Positions 13,101-23,329 of a stretch of DNA of 64,000 bases are shown here, piece after piece. The position numbers and the translations under genes are program-made. The notes beneath the pieces are model-generated. The model saw only the letters and a program-made list of their open reading frames with translations. It ran no database searches and was not told the DNA's origin. The stretch comes from Thuidium tamariscinum (lineage: Eukaryota > Streptophyta > Bryopsida > Hypnales > Thuidiaceae): positions 11,594,001 through 11,658,000 of the forward strand of contig OX344751.2 in assembly GCA_947034885.2 (NCBI GenBank). Reading direction: 5' to 3'. Numbering within the stretch: position 1 is the first letter of the stretch; each line of letters begins with the position of its first letter.

Positions 13101-13331
13101 TGATATAGAGTCCACAAAACGTTTGACATGTAGAGGAGTGGATACCTGAGATTGGGACCAAAGCAAACGAAAAGCTCGCGGAATGAGCGACGGAGGGGAT
13201 CAAGAGGGGGAGGCCGAGCCTCGAATGCCTTTCAAAGTCTGCGCACGGACAGATTCAGAGATGCATAGTGACACCTGTCGCCATCAAACGTGTTTTCAAT
13301 GCAAATGGCCCCTTTCTCCAACAATGTACTG
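10200..13331 (-). pseudogene. Ankyrin/double-BTB gene (At2g04740-like), copy A, decayed
   Basis: Homologue of the plant ankyrin plus two-BTB family (Arabidopsis At2g04740 type), in which BTB domains are expected to act as adaptors. Exons by comparison with the open copy B: 13331-13146, 12985-12409, 11885-11587, 11425-11389, 11002-10870 and 10521-10200. Lesions: a TGA at 13232-13234 where copy B has TTA (Leu), just after [10 protein letters not shown]; exon five is 133 nt instead of 134 (one base missing near 10936); the last exon is 322 nt instead of 334 through changes of -11, -7, +5 and +1. Both BTB exons are still open. A degenerate N-terminal exon may lie near 13600-13730. With a nonsense codon upstream of both BTB domains and a scrambled C-terminus, I call it a recent pseudogene. 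Confidence 0.88.
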
Positions 13332-14401
13332 GAATCTGGATTATTGTTGAATGATGGAGACATAAATGAAATTATAACTTGACAAGATGACCCGTTGCAA
13401 AGTATGAATAGTAAAATCACTCTTGCAACATGCCAGTGGGATTTGCCTTTAGTGCCCCAGAAGAAACCGCTGCAATGGATTTATCCACAATGAATTCCGT
13501 GAGGAACAGGACTCTTGGATTTGATTGTATGATTGTACCCAAATTAACTGGAAATAGAATAACATCGACAATTTAATTGAAGCGAAAATTCAGTCTCGTC
13601 GACGTCGCAGAGTGACATACCACTGAAGGAGCTGTGTATTTCTTCAACTGCATAGTCTTTTGCGACAGGTGGCCGGCAGTAAAGCAGGAGTTTGACAGTT
13701 CCATGCATGTCTTTCGGTTTGGATTGAAGAAGCAAAGTGGTTGATATTTGAAGCAATGGCAAACTTCGGTAAGCCATCCTATTTCATCGCTGGCCTACCA
13801 TTTGCGCCACAATTCAATGATGAAGTATTAATGCCGCTGTGTATCAATGCTGAACAATTCTGAGTACCACTCAATAGTGTTGCCTCTGCTTGTGACCAAT
13901 AAATCATGTATTTGTCAATTGCGTTGAATCAGTCTTATGGTTGTATGCCGTACAAAGAGGTCATCGATGGGTACTCAGTCCAAACGTTGCTGAAAGCATA
14001 CTGCACGATCACTAAGCATTTGGGAGGGCATAAATTCCGCACTTATCTCCTGAGACATGTCTTAGAAACTTCTATACAACTTCAGTTCGACCCAATTGAA
14101 AAGCCTCCACATTATTTTACACTACCGTTGCACTTGAAGTTCGCTAATCACAAGCCTTCATTGATATCACGCAGTTTGATTAGAAAAGCCTGCATTTGTA
14201 CGATGCACTTAAGTAATCCTGGAGGGAGAAACTTCATGACTACAACCACCAGTTGGATCTTGAGAAATTAGCAGCCGTGAAACTTAAACCATTAAACGAT
14301 TTCATGAAACTGAGGCTAGGGTGTACCGGAAATCGTCACCAGCAGTTCCTCCTATAAAGGTTTTGGAAATGGACTTGTAAGTTGATTTCCAAAGGCATGC
14401 A
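13332..14401. other. Spacer between BTB pseudogene and NRPB3-like gene
   Basis: Should hold the 5' exon and promoter of the BTB pseudogene and the 3' flank of the NRPB3-like gene. A minus frame at 13544-13777 contains KDMHGTVKLLLYC, faintly like the ankyrin segment of the family, so a decayed first exon is possible. A 121-codon plus frame at 13906-14271 has no recognisable similarity. Confidence 0.35.
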
Positions 14402-17043
14402 TCAGAAATCCCAGTCTGCCTCCGCTTTCGCTTCTTCCTCGAAGTTAACTTTTGCCAATCCATTCGTGACATCTTCCGGGACACTCTGATTGTTGAAATT
14501 CCTTTCCGGAGAAGAAACGCCAATTTCGTGATCCGCAACTGGCAAGGCCGAGCCGCCTTCTGCAAGCCGCAGTGCAAGCAGCTTCTGTTTCATTACTCTG
14601 ATGGCATCCAGGAAGATCTTGGCAGCTGGGAGAGCTCCTGAGGACTCCACAGAGAAGATGAAACTGTCATCTCTCGCTTGGATTTCGAGCAACTCCGACG
14701 TCCCCGAATCTTCGGCGTTTCGTAACAGCTCCTCACTGGTGAAAGCACCCGGGCTCACCACCTCCACCTGCAAGAAATACAATGAAGCCACAAAGGCAAT
14801 TCTCCTTGAGTTCGTGAAATTGGCTGCAAAGACTTGCTCCTCTATATGTACAGCAGTTAAAATCGAGATCTGTCGTAGCTTTTGAACGAGGAACCACTTG
14901 ACTGTGGCTATTTGGGGAGTTTTCAATTCCAATTCCCAATCCACAGAAATACCCCCTCAAATGGCATTGAAAACCTTTCGAAGTGGGCACTGAGAACACA
15001 CTTGGAAAATGGCATTGAAACCCCAGGTGAGACTCAGAAATGATTATCATTAACCCCTACATGACATTGGAAAACTCAGAAAACAATTCATTTCAAGCAG
15101 AACTCCGTCTGGGAATATGATGGGCAAGCAACTGATTGACAGAGGAGTCTGAGAATGCACCTTCTGAGTGTCGGGATCCAGTTTGAAGACTTTGGTGGGG
15201 GCGAGGCCCAGCGTGATGTTGAGACTGGAGTCCACCCAAGTCTGCTTCTCAGGGAGAGTCAGTTCGTCCATTTTCGCGTCGTCGATGAAAATTTCTGGTT
15301 CGCGGTGGAACGTGACTGTGGCCACTGGCGACCACTTGGCGTGCAAGCTGCCCACGCCTTTCCTGGCGACGGCGCGCACGGCTATCTCCTGCCCCTTGAG
15401 CAGCTTCGTGATGGCAATTCCTCTGCTCATCACAAACCAGCACCAGCTCCGTGGAGTCAGTCAATCGTTCGAAGGTCAGCAGATTGTGGGGTGAGACCTG
15501 AAGGAATTCCATGGGCGTTGAAAGAGAATGTGAGTAAATGTGCTACTGACCAATCACGAGTCAGAAACTTTGAGGAGTCAAACTAGCTGGTTACCTTACT
15601 TAGTACGTAGAACATGACCAATTTCCCACGAGCGGAGTTACACTCGTCACCAAAGAAATGGCAAACAGTATGAGAGATGATGCACAACTTGATGTTCGAT
15701 CTGGTGGAATGTATAATGCCCCTGGGAAACGTGTTTCCGCATTGAAGCTTTGAATGTGAACTCCCGAACAGCTAACAAAAGGACAATCATTCACATTCAC
15801 CGTTGAAAGCGTTCAGCGTGGAATGGCAGCGCTTGCCGCACGGTCGGGAACAGATTTCCAATACATGGAGATTGCAATGAAGAGAATTGGCTCATCAAAT
15901 GGTTACCATCTAAGTCAGTACGTAAGACTGAGGTACGTTGTTCGACGGTGCCGTCTAGCTCACCTCGTAGGAGCAAGGTCTTGTCCGAGCCCTGCCAAGT
16001 CCACATCGAAGTCCACTGGAACGCTCTCTTCCGATGATTTCAAGTCATGGCTGGTGACCACCAGCTCTCCGTCCGAAGTCGGCGTCACGTTTAAGGTGAG
16101 CTCCACAGAGCATTGCTGACAACTGCACAAGAAAAGTCTATTAAACCATCCCATCTACAGAAGTTGCTGAAATATGCACATTTGGCTGTCAATCCTACAC
16201 AACTACATCATGCACAGCTACCTTAAGATGCAGCTGCCTTGCTTGGCACAGGTGAAATTCAGTGCGAGTCTTCAGAATTTTTCTTTTCGGTAGAGATGAG
16301 AAACCTTTGAGATTTACAATTACATGCACTTGTAACCTCGGAGTTCAGCCAGCAAGTTGTACACTTGTAACCAAAGCCTTCTTGAAAAAGTTTGGAAAAG
16401 TTTGGTTTTCAAGAAAGGCGAGAAACCTTAGAGAGTTATGGAAACTTGCAAACCTAGCTATCAATTCTGAGCCACATCCAGATGCATTTCCTAAACGTGC
16501 AACAAGCTAACTTTGCACAAGTCATCAGCAAAGTTTTTTAATAGACTGATTCAAAAGTTACATGTATGAGAAACCTTCAGAGAGTTACAAAAACTTGCCC
16601 ACACGGCTGTTCCATCACCAGATGCATTGTTACCTGAACATGGCTCTACCTGTCTTAATTTTCACACGTCACCATCAAAGCCATGACTTCACAGAAGTTC
16701 TGGTTTTTCCAAAGAGATGAAATTTTTCAGAGTTACGAGAAACTTGCACACATGGCTATGCATTCTCCATAACCAGATGCATTGTTACCTGAACACGGAG
16801 CTACCTATCCTAATTTGCGCACGTCACTGTAGTCAAAGCCATGATCTCACAGAAGTCCTGTTTTTGCAAAAAGATTAAACATTTTCCAGAGATATCAGAC
16901 AATTGCTGCAAGCTAAGTGGACGAACCTGGATTCGCTTTCGCAGGGACAGTCTTCAGGGAAGAGCATGGCCATGGCCCCTGGCTGGAGAGAGGGATCAGA
17001 CCCAATCGATGAGCAATGAACTCGTCCTGCAGCACGGACGAAT

Positions 17044-17295
17044 TGTTGAAATGAGCTTAGGAACAAATGTAGTTCCGTGAGATGATATGATTAACAGAAG
17101 ATCACAATTATATACACAGGTAAGTCTTAACTATTCTCAGCTACTACTTACCTTCTATCTACCTTACCTGCACTCCATAATTAGGGTGCAGATTATGATA
17201 CAACAGTATGTGACCTAACACCTAACTCTTAAGTTGCAGGGCAGGTGTCAATCAAAGAGGAGTGATTGCTTTGTTCTGGGAGCGCGCATTCAACA
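17044..17295 (-). repeat. 3' LTR of the Copia element
   Basis: 252 bp, apparently identical to the LTR at 22152-22403, with TG..CA-type ends and inverted TGTTG/CAACA termini. It is the downstream LTR because the purine tract lies at its inner edge on the minus strand. Confidence 0.95.
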
Positions 17296-17306
17296 CCCTC
17301 CCTCGC
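17296..17306 (-). other. Polypurine tract of the Copia element
   Basis: Minus strand reads GCGAGGGAGGG directly against the LTR, the expected plus-strand priming site of a retrotransposon. Confidence 0.8.
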
Positions 17307-17341
17307 TCCAAAGAACCCTAATTGTAAGTTGAATCTCCTGT

Positions 17342-17910
17342 GTGTATACAATGGTCCGAGTTGATTTGCTTCCGGCTGAATTTGTTCAAGGCTTCGGAGA
17401 AAGCGTTGATCGCATGTCACTGGTGAGTACTTTTAATCGCGAATCTACATCTTTAGCTCTTCCACATTTTTTTATATCAGTACTGATGCGGTACCGTTGT
17501 CGCAGGTGCAGATCGGACTTCTCATTCTATGGTTGTGTGCCAAATTCTTTCAGCGCACTTGTGACGGAGTTCTTCACGTTTGTGCCGCTCTCTGGTGTTC
17601 TTTGCACGGTACACACAATCAGTCTGCAGGTGCCGATCTTGTGTCCACAGGTGCTCTTCGTCAGGATGGGATTAGGGTTTCGATGGTTGAGGGTGGCGAG
17701 CTTGTTGGTGGCGATGCCGTCGAAGGTGCAGAGCTGTATTGGAGACATTTAGCAAGCAATCCAGAGGAGTGGTGGAACAACCGCACGACGCGAAGAAATC
17801 CAAGGGCACCGGATTTCAAGCATAAGATTTCTCGCAAAGCTCTCTGGTTAGATAACCATCAGACTCCGATGTGGGCTAGAATTAGGTTTCATCAGCCCGA
17901 GGTATTGTAG
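17342..17910 (+). pseudogene. Captured OSB-like (PDF-motif) gene fragment inside Copia
   Basis: On the plus strand, opposite to the element, 17497-17910 ends in a segment with EEWWNNRTTRRNPRAPDFKHK followed by ALWLDNHQTP. This matches the PDF motif of plant organellar single-stranded DNA-binding proteins (OSB/PTAC9 family), which bind ssDNA in mitochondria or plastids. Upstream, 17342-17413 encodes AEFVQGFGESVDRMSL, like the segment before the OB fold, then a GTGAGT donor. Acceptor-like sites ending in CAG occur near 17479, 17506 and 17650, so introns seem retained. The OB-fold part is not convincing in any frame. The fragment lies between the pol end and the polypurine tract. I infer capture of unspliced or genomic sequence by the retroelement, not a functional gene. 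A missing N-terminal targeting peptide supports this. Confidence 0.7.
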
Positions 17911-20900
17911 GGTACTATACCTGCCCTGTGTCGATTTTGTGCAAAGCTTTTGTGCGGCAAGGGTTTAGTTAGAAAGTCAGCTAGTTGGGCTCCAGTTGGT
18001 ACGTAGCTAACCTATACAGCTCCAGCTTTTGCTGCCTCTCTGATAAAATGATGCTGAATTTCTATATGCTTCATTCTTGCGTGTAAGATGGGATTCTTGA
18101 CAAGCTTGATGCAGGATTGATTGTCACTAAGAAGTGTTGTAGGCTCACTAGTAGATATTCCAAGTTCTTCTAACAATCTGCGGAAGTGGATTATATCTTT
18201 AGCATCGTCTGTTAGGACTCTGTATTCTGCCTCTGTGCTAGAGAGGGAGACTGTGGGCTGCAGCTTGCTGCTCCAAGAAATGGTAGAATTTCCAAGTTTG
18301 TGTAAGATCCCAGAGGTGGAACGTCTGGTATCAATATCCCTCCCCCAATCCGCATCAGCGTAAGTATGTAATGCCGTGCTATCGTTGGACTGTAGGAAAA
18401 GACCATAGTCCAAAGTGCCACTCAAATATCGGAGGATTTTCTTAGCTGCTTGATAGTGAGCATGCTCCGGTGTTTGCATGTATTTTGAGACACAACTGAC
18501 CGCATAGCAAATGTCAGGTCGAGTTATGCTTAAGTAGAGAAGGCTACCTACTAATGAACGATAGGTTGTTGTGTCTGTGGGACCTGTGCCTGTGGTGTGT
18601 CGTAATGTGTCCTTGGGATCAATTGGCAGGTTTGTGGGATTGCAATTTTGTAATCCAAATTTCTCAAGAAGTTTAAGAATGTAGCCACGTTGGGAAATGA
18701 AAATGCCGGTCATGGCGGTGCAGCTCCACTCCGAGATATTCACTTGCTTCCCCCAGGTCAGTCATTTCGAATTCTCTTTGAAGATCTGTCTTAAGTTTGC
18801 AAATTTCGAAGCTATCACTTCCTGTTATCAACAGATCATCGACATACAAGAGCACGAGAGAAAGCTTGCCATCTCGCTTGAGATAAAATAAATTTGGATC
18901 AGTAGTACTTTTAACTAGTCCTCTGTTCTGGAGCCAAGTGCTGATGTGATCGTACCAGGCTTTCGGAGATTGCTTTAAACCATAAAGAGCTTTGTTTATG
19001 CGGCAAACTTTTGTGAAGTCTCCCGCACCAGGAAAACCGTCCGGGATTTCCATTAAAATTTCCTCGTCAATATTTCCGTTAAGAAATGCAGTGATGACGT
19101 CCATTTGAAATAATGGCCAGTTATACTTGGCAGCTAGAGCAATGATCAAACAAATAGTAGACCAGCGTACAACAGGAGCAAAAACATCGTTATAGTCAAT
19201 ACCTTGTTTTTGCTGAAAGCCTCATGCAACAATTCGTGCCTTGTATTTTGTGATCTCTCCTTTGGAGTTTCGCTTGATTTTGAAAATCCATTTTGCAGTA
19301 ATAGGTTTTCGATGTCCTGGTCTGTCAATAATCTCCCAGGTGTTGTTTTTGAGGATAGATGTAACTTCACTTTGTATTGCGTCACGCCATTCTTGTCTCT
19401 GTGCTGCTGTTCGGAAGTCTAAAGGTTCTTCCAATAACTCGGAAAACAATGTCCAATAGTCTTGCAGGCGTGTGGATGGGCGCTTGTTGCGACATGGATA
19501 GCGTCTAACAGTAGGACCAGCTTGATGATCCACGGATAGTGGGCGGCGAGGAGAAGTGTTCGGAGTTTGGGGCTGTGGAGCTGGTGCAGTAGGCGGCGTT
19601 GATACTCCGTCAAGAGAAGGCGTAGAGGAATCGCCCGTAGTGGAGTCGTCAACAAAAAAATCAGTTGACTGTGAGTTATGTTCAGGTTCAAGTAAAGAAG
19701 TTATCAGGTTTGGTACCGGAGTACCGAGTTTCGGGAGTCTGACCTGAGTTTGCCCATGTAGGACTGCGATTGATCAGATAATTGGCATGCGAAACAGCTT
19801 CTGTCTATAGGTAGGTAGGCAAGCTACAATCTTTTGATATACTACGCGCCCGCTCCATGAGTGTGCGATTGCGTCTTTCCGAGACGCCATTTTGTTGAGG
19901 TGAGTGAGCCCGGGTCAATTCACGTCGGATACCGTGTTTTTGACAAAAATCCATGAATTCATGAGAGGTATATTCGCCGCCGCGGTCTGAGCGGAGAACT
20001 TGTAGTTTATTACCTATCTCTGCTTCAATCTGTGCTTTGAAAAAATAGAATTTTGATAATGTCTCGCTCTTCTCTTTCAGGAAATACGTCCAACTTTTCC
20101 GTGAATAATCGTCAGTAAAGACAAGCACATATCGGGAACCGCCGAGAGAAGATACTTGCATCGGCCCCATAATGTCAGAATGAACACGTTCACCAGGCTT
20201 ATTGGCTCTGGTTTCCGTTTTTCTTGGAAAACGTTCCCGATGTTGACGACCCGCAAGACAACAAGAACAAACTCGGCGAGCGTTGCTAATTTGAGGTAGG
20301 CCACTGACATTGGAAGTTCGAGAGAGAAAATGTAGTCCGTCATAGCTTAAGTGGCCAAGGCGCCGATGCCAAAGCTGTGATACGTCATTATTTTCCGCAG
20401 ATAATGCGAGAGCTTGTTTGGTAAGACAATAGAGTCCATTGGATGGATCCCTTTGCCCGGAGGCAACAATATTGTTTTTGGAGTCAAGTATCCAGCAATG
20501 GTGACTTGTGAACGTGACATGATGCCTTGAGTCTGCAATAGCTCCTACAGAAGCTAAATTTTTAGTCATACTAGGAACGTACTTAACAGGTTTAAGTTTT
20601 ATTTCACCATGATCTGTGTGCACAGTGGAAGAGCTAGTCCCTTTGACAACGTGGGATTCCCCTCCTCCAGTTTTGACTTCACTAATCTCTACACCAGAGG
20701 AGCTTGGATAATGATCCAGTTTATGATAATCTGCAGCTACATGGGTAGTAGCCCCGCTATCTAAGTACCAGGGATTTTGCCCCCAGTAATAGTACGGGTG
20801 ATAGTATCCTTGAGCAATCTGTGCATCAAACATTTCAGCGGAATTTGTATAATCTGTGGTCTTACTTGCCTCTTTATCTGGAAAAGCATATGGATTGCGT

Positions 20901-21745
20901 GGTACCCGGCAATTGAATGCGATGTGGCCAGGTTTGAGGCAGTTGAAACATACCGGTGGTGGGCGTGGAATACCGAACATGCCGGGGGGTGGTCGGGGAA
21001 TCCCGTAAGGACCGCGTCCAGGTTGTCCTCGTCCTCGAGAAGATGAAGCGAAACTGTCGCCACGTCCGCGGCCCGAGTTTTTCATGGAAGCTTGTTTGCT
21101 GAAGGTAGCCGCTAAGGCTTCCTCATCGCTAAGGTGCTGTACTCGATGTTGGCGCCGGTGAGACTCTGATAGAAGACTGCCGCAGAGACGTTCGAAGGAC
21201 ATGTCAGACTCCAGGTGAGTCAACGTTTGTATAGTGCTCTCGTATGACCGCGGTAATCCATTCAGGAGGATTTGGTTGAGATTTCGGTCTGAGATTCGCT
21301 CGCCCATGCTTGCCAGTCGATTCTTCAACTCCCTAGCTTTCTTCAAGTAGTCTTCAACAGCGCTCCCTTCCGCCATTTTTAGAGTTTGAAGCTGCCCCAT
21401 CAATGTGAGAATCTGAGATTGATCTCCCGAGTTGAAATGGTCTTTCAGAGTTTTCCAGATGTGGGCGGGGTCATCGTGATCTGCAATAAGGTCCACAAGA
21501 TCATCGACTACTGACAGCAAAAGTAGTCTGCAAGTTAGAATCTTCTTTCTTTTAAGCTGGACTTCTGTAAACGCTTCCCCTTCTATCGTTGCTGGAAAAC
21601 CAGCGGGGTTTTGAATAGTATCAGTGATAGTCCATTGACCTTCTGCCTTCAGGACTGCTCTCATCTTGAGAGACCACACGTAATAATTCTGAAAACCTTT
21701 TAATTTATTGTTCTCTCTAAACGCTAGGTTTGTATTTTCTGCCAT
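17892..21745 (-). pseudogene. Copia gag-pol, interrupted
   Basis: Polyprotein of a Ty1/Copia element. Domains: GAG from 21745, with zinc knuckle CFNCLKPGHIAFNC near 20911-20951; protease LDSGATTH near 20740-20772; integrase HHCC region 20250-20370 and DDE residues in HSDIMGP, RSDRGGEY and NGVSERRN (20190-19840); reverse transcriptase DVITAFLNG near 19080-19110 and YVDDLL near 18840; RNase H ADADWG and STEAEYR (18400-18200). Lesions: TAG at 19805-19807 where Trp is usual; an apparent deletion with frame change near 19701-19711 that removes the integrase C-terminal region; TGA at 19222-19224 in VARGFQQKQG; a one-base frameshift near 18712-18720; TAG at 18012-18014. The frame then continues through a normal Copia C-terminus (LADFLTKPLPH) to a TGA at 17892. 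Confidence 0.92.
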
Positions 21746-21756
21746 CTGGACTTACA

Positions 21757-21930
21757 GGACTCGACCTCGATACAGGAGCTATGCTTCACTGGTATCGTCA
21801 CTCTCCTCTTGACTTGCAGGACTCGACCTCGATACAGGAGCTATGCTTCACTGGTATCGTCACTCTCCTCTTGACTTGTAGGACTCGACCTCGATACAGG
21901 AGCTACGCTTCACTGGTATCGTCAGACTTC
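21757..21930 (-). repeat. 62-bp tandem repeat in the Copia leader
   Basis: The plus-strand segment GGACTCGACCTCGATACAGG starts at 21757, 21819 and 21881, giving nearly three units of 62 bp. Diverged pieces of the same motif recur up to about 22050. The repeat lies in the untranslated leader between the primer-binding site and the GAG start. Confidence 0.85.
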
Positions 21931-22139
21931 GACACAGGTGTTTCTGTCGTCACTCATCTGTCATGACTCGACCTCGACACAGGTATTGTGTCGTCTCTCT
22001 CTATTCTTGCTTTCACTCATCCTCGATACAGGAGCTGGGCTCAACTTGTGTCGTCACTCTCAACTTGTATTATCACATACTAAACCTGTCTTCAAAAACT
22101 GACTCTATCGAATCGCTCTTTCTACTTCATTCTATCGTC

Positions 22140-22151
22140 GCTCTGATACCA
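22140..22151 (-). other. Primer-binding site (initiator tRNA-Met) of Copia
   Basis: Minus strand reads TGGTATCAGAGC immediately inside the 5' LTR. This is the standard plant Copia primer site complementary to the 3' end of initiator tRNA-Met, and it fixes the element's orientation. Confidence 0.95.
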
Positions 22152-22403
22152 TGTTGAAATGAGCTTAGGAACAAATGTAGTTCCGTGAGATGATATGATT
22201 AACAGAAGATCACAATTATATACACAGGTAAGTCTTAACTATTCTCAGCTACTACTTACCTTCTATCTACCTTACCTGCACTCCATAATTAGGGTGCAGA
22301 TTATGATACAACAGTATGTGACCTAACACCTAACTCTTAAGTTGCAGGGCAGGTGTCAATCAAAGAGGAGTGATTGCTTTGTTCTGGGAGCGCGCATTCA
22401 ACA
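22152..22403 (-). repeat. 5' LTR of the Copia element
   Basis: 252 bp, apparently identical to 17044-17295. It borders the primer-binding site on its inner side and the CGAAT target duplication (22404-22408) on its outer side. Confidence 0.95.
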
Positions 22404-22908
22404 CGAATTCGCCGTGATCCCCACCAAGTCGATAGCCACCGTCGGCACTTCCACCATCATGATCCTCCGTAGGGAGTTGGCCATGCTCACGTCCGTGTCC
22501 CAAAGCTTGAAGCGCAACGCGTACTTGCTGCTCCTCGTCTCCATCAGTGACACTTTCGGAAACCTGCGGAAGGAAATTTCACCAAGTAGTGGATCCTCTT
22601 CTTCCCTCTTTGGAGAACGATGCAACTCGGGAGAGTTTGCTGGAGATTTCAACTGCGCTTGCTCCGTCTCCTCCTCCATTTGGGGCTCCATCTCCGGCTG
22701 CATTTAAGAGCTTTCTACCATGCTATGATCTGCAATTGCAGAGGCGTAAGACCCGCATGATCTGGAGCTCTGGTTTCTGATGAGATTTATATTAGTGGGC
22801 AATCGTTGATGGACTTGTGAGGAGAAGGGGAAAGTAGTTGGCTGACTGGGAAGAAGAGGAAGATGAATGCCACTGAACTTTCAAACGAAGTCTGTATTTT
22901 TAAATCAT

Positions 22909-23316
22909 TCAGCGTGGTACGTTATGGAGACTTGATGGTTTGGGGTGAAATGATAGGCACTCTAGTCCAGAAGAATGGAGGATTGGACGGCTTGAGCTGA
23001 GTTTTGTGAACTCTCTTGGCAGCTCTTGGTTTAGACCCCCAGTGGTGTAGAGCCCCAATGATTTGGAGTCCCCCATTTCCAAACAATTCAAACCTTTTTC
23101 AAAACATGGTTTGAGAATAATTATAACATTTTTTGACTCATACTCGCAACATTGTTTACCAATGTTGTGTCCAAGGTTCATTGCTCTCCCACCAAACATA
23201 ACATTGTTTAGTAATGAGGCAAGCCATGTCTCTTTTGCATCTTTAGGAAGGGACCCTCCTACAATGAACAAAATTATCTTAAATGACTCCTTAATCACCC
23301 CCAATTCTTGAGTCAC
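22909..23316 (-). CDS. Unidentified open frame upstream of NRPB3-like gene
   Basis: A 135-codon minus-strand frame starting MTQELGVIKESF. It is about 200 bp upstream of the NRPB3-like start and in the same direction. I do not recognise it. It has no signal peptide or membrane segment, two cysteine-rich spots (KQCCEY and a later LKPCFEKGLNCLE) and a Ser/His-rich C-terminus. It could be an exon of a decayed gene or a chance frame. It ends where the dispersed AT-rich repeat of 23330-25060 begins. Confidence 0.25.
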   Translation of the reverse strand: MTQELGVIKESFKIILFIVGGSLPKDAKETWLASLLNNVMFGGRAMNLGHNIGKQCCEYESKNVIIILKPCFEKGLNCLEMGDSKSLGLYTTGGLNQELPREFTKLSSSRPILHSSGLECLSFHPKPSSLHNVPR

Positions 23317-23329
23317 TGATGATAAGTTC

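Larger units (their letters stand above)
17044..22403 (-). mobile_element. Ty1/Copia LTR retrotransposon, 5360 bp, defective
   Basis: Complete in structure. LTRs at 17044-17295 and 22152-22403 are 252 bp each and appear identical. They begin TGTTGAAATG and end CATTCAACA on the plus strand. CGAAT is duplicated at 17039-17043 and 22404-22408. The primer-binding site abuts the right LTR and a purine tract abuts the left, so the element reads on the minus strand. Domain order GAG-PR-INT-RT-RH is Copia. It sits in the first coding exon of the NRPB3-like gene, in the same orientation. Pol is defective, so it probably moved with enzymes supplied by a relative, unless the lesions arose after insertion. 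An antisense host gene fragment lies upstream of the polypurine tract. Confidence 0.96.
14402..22703 (-). pseudogene. NRPB3: RNA polymerase subunit 3 (NRPB3/RPB3-like), split by Copia
   Basis: Resembles subunit 3 of plant RNA polymerases II/IV/V, an alpha-like assembly subunit in the nucleus. Exons: 22703-22404 joined to 17038-16927 (one exon before the insertion), 16122-15964, 15422-15161 and 14767-14402. Evidence: TDVSMANSLRRIMMVEVPT and VLQDEFIAHRLGLIPL in the alpha-like dimerisation region; a zinc-site-like CxC-x5-CxxC spread over the exon junction; ARKGVGSLHAKWSPVATVTF; and DDSFIFSVESSGAL near the C-terminus. Lesions: a Copia element inserted after codon 100, and a missing base near 16976-16984. 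The exon piece is 112 nt where phase needs 113, and the protein changes frame between LSS and AMAMLF. The remaining exons are open and in phase. An intact paralogue elsewhere would be expected for an essential subunit. The minus open frame upstream (22909-23316) is not part of it. Confidence 0.85.

Noticed and set aside
13906..14271. 121-codon plus-strand frame
   Set aside because: No recognisable family, and it lies between two minus-strand genes. A frame of this length can occur by chance here.
17342..17910. OSB-like segment as a functional host gene
   Set aside because: It lies entirely inside the retrotransposon, lacks a targeting peptide and a convincing OB fold, and overlaps the pol terminus.
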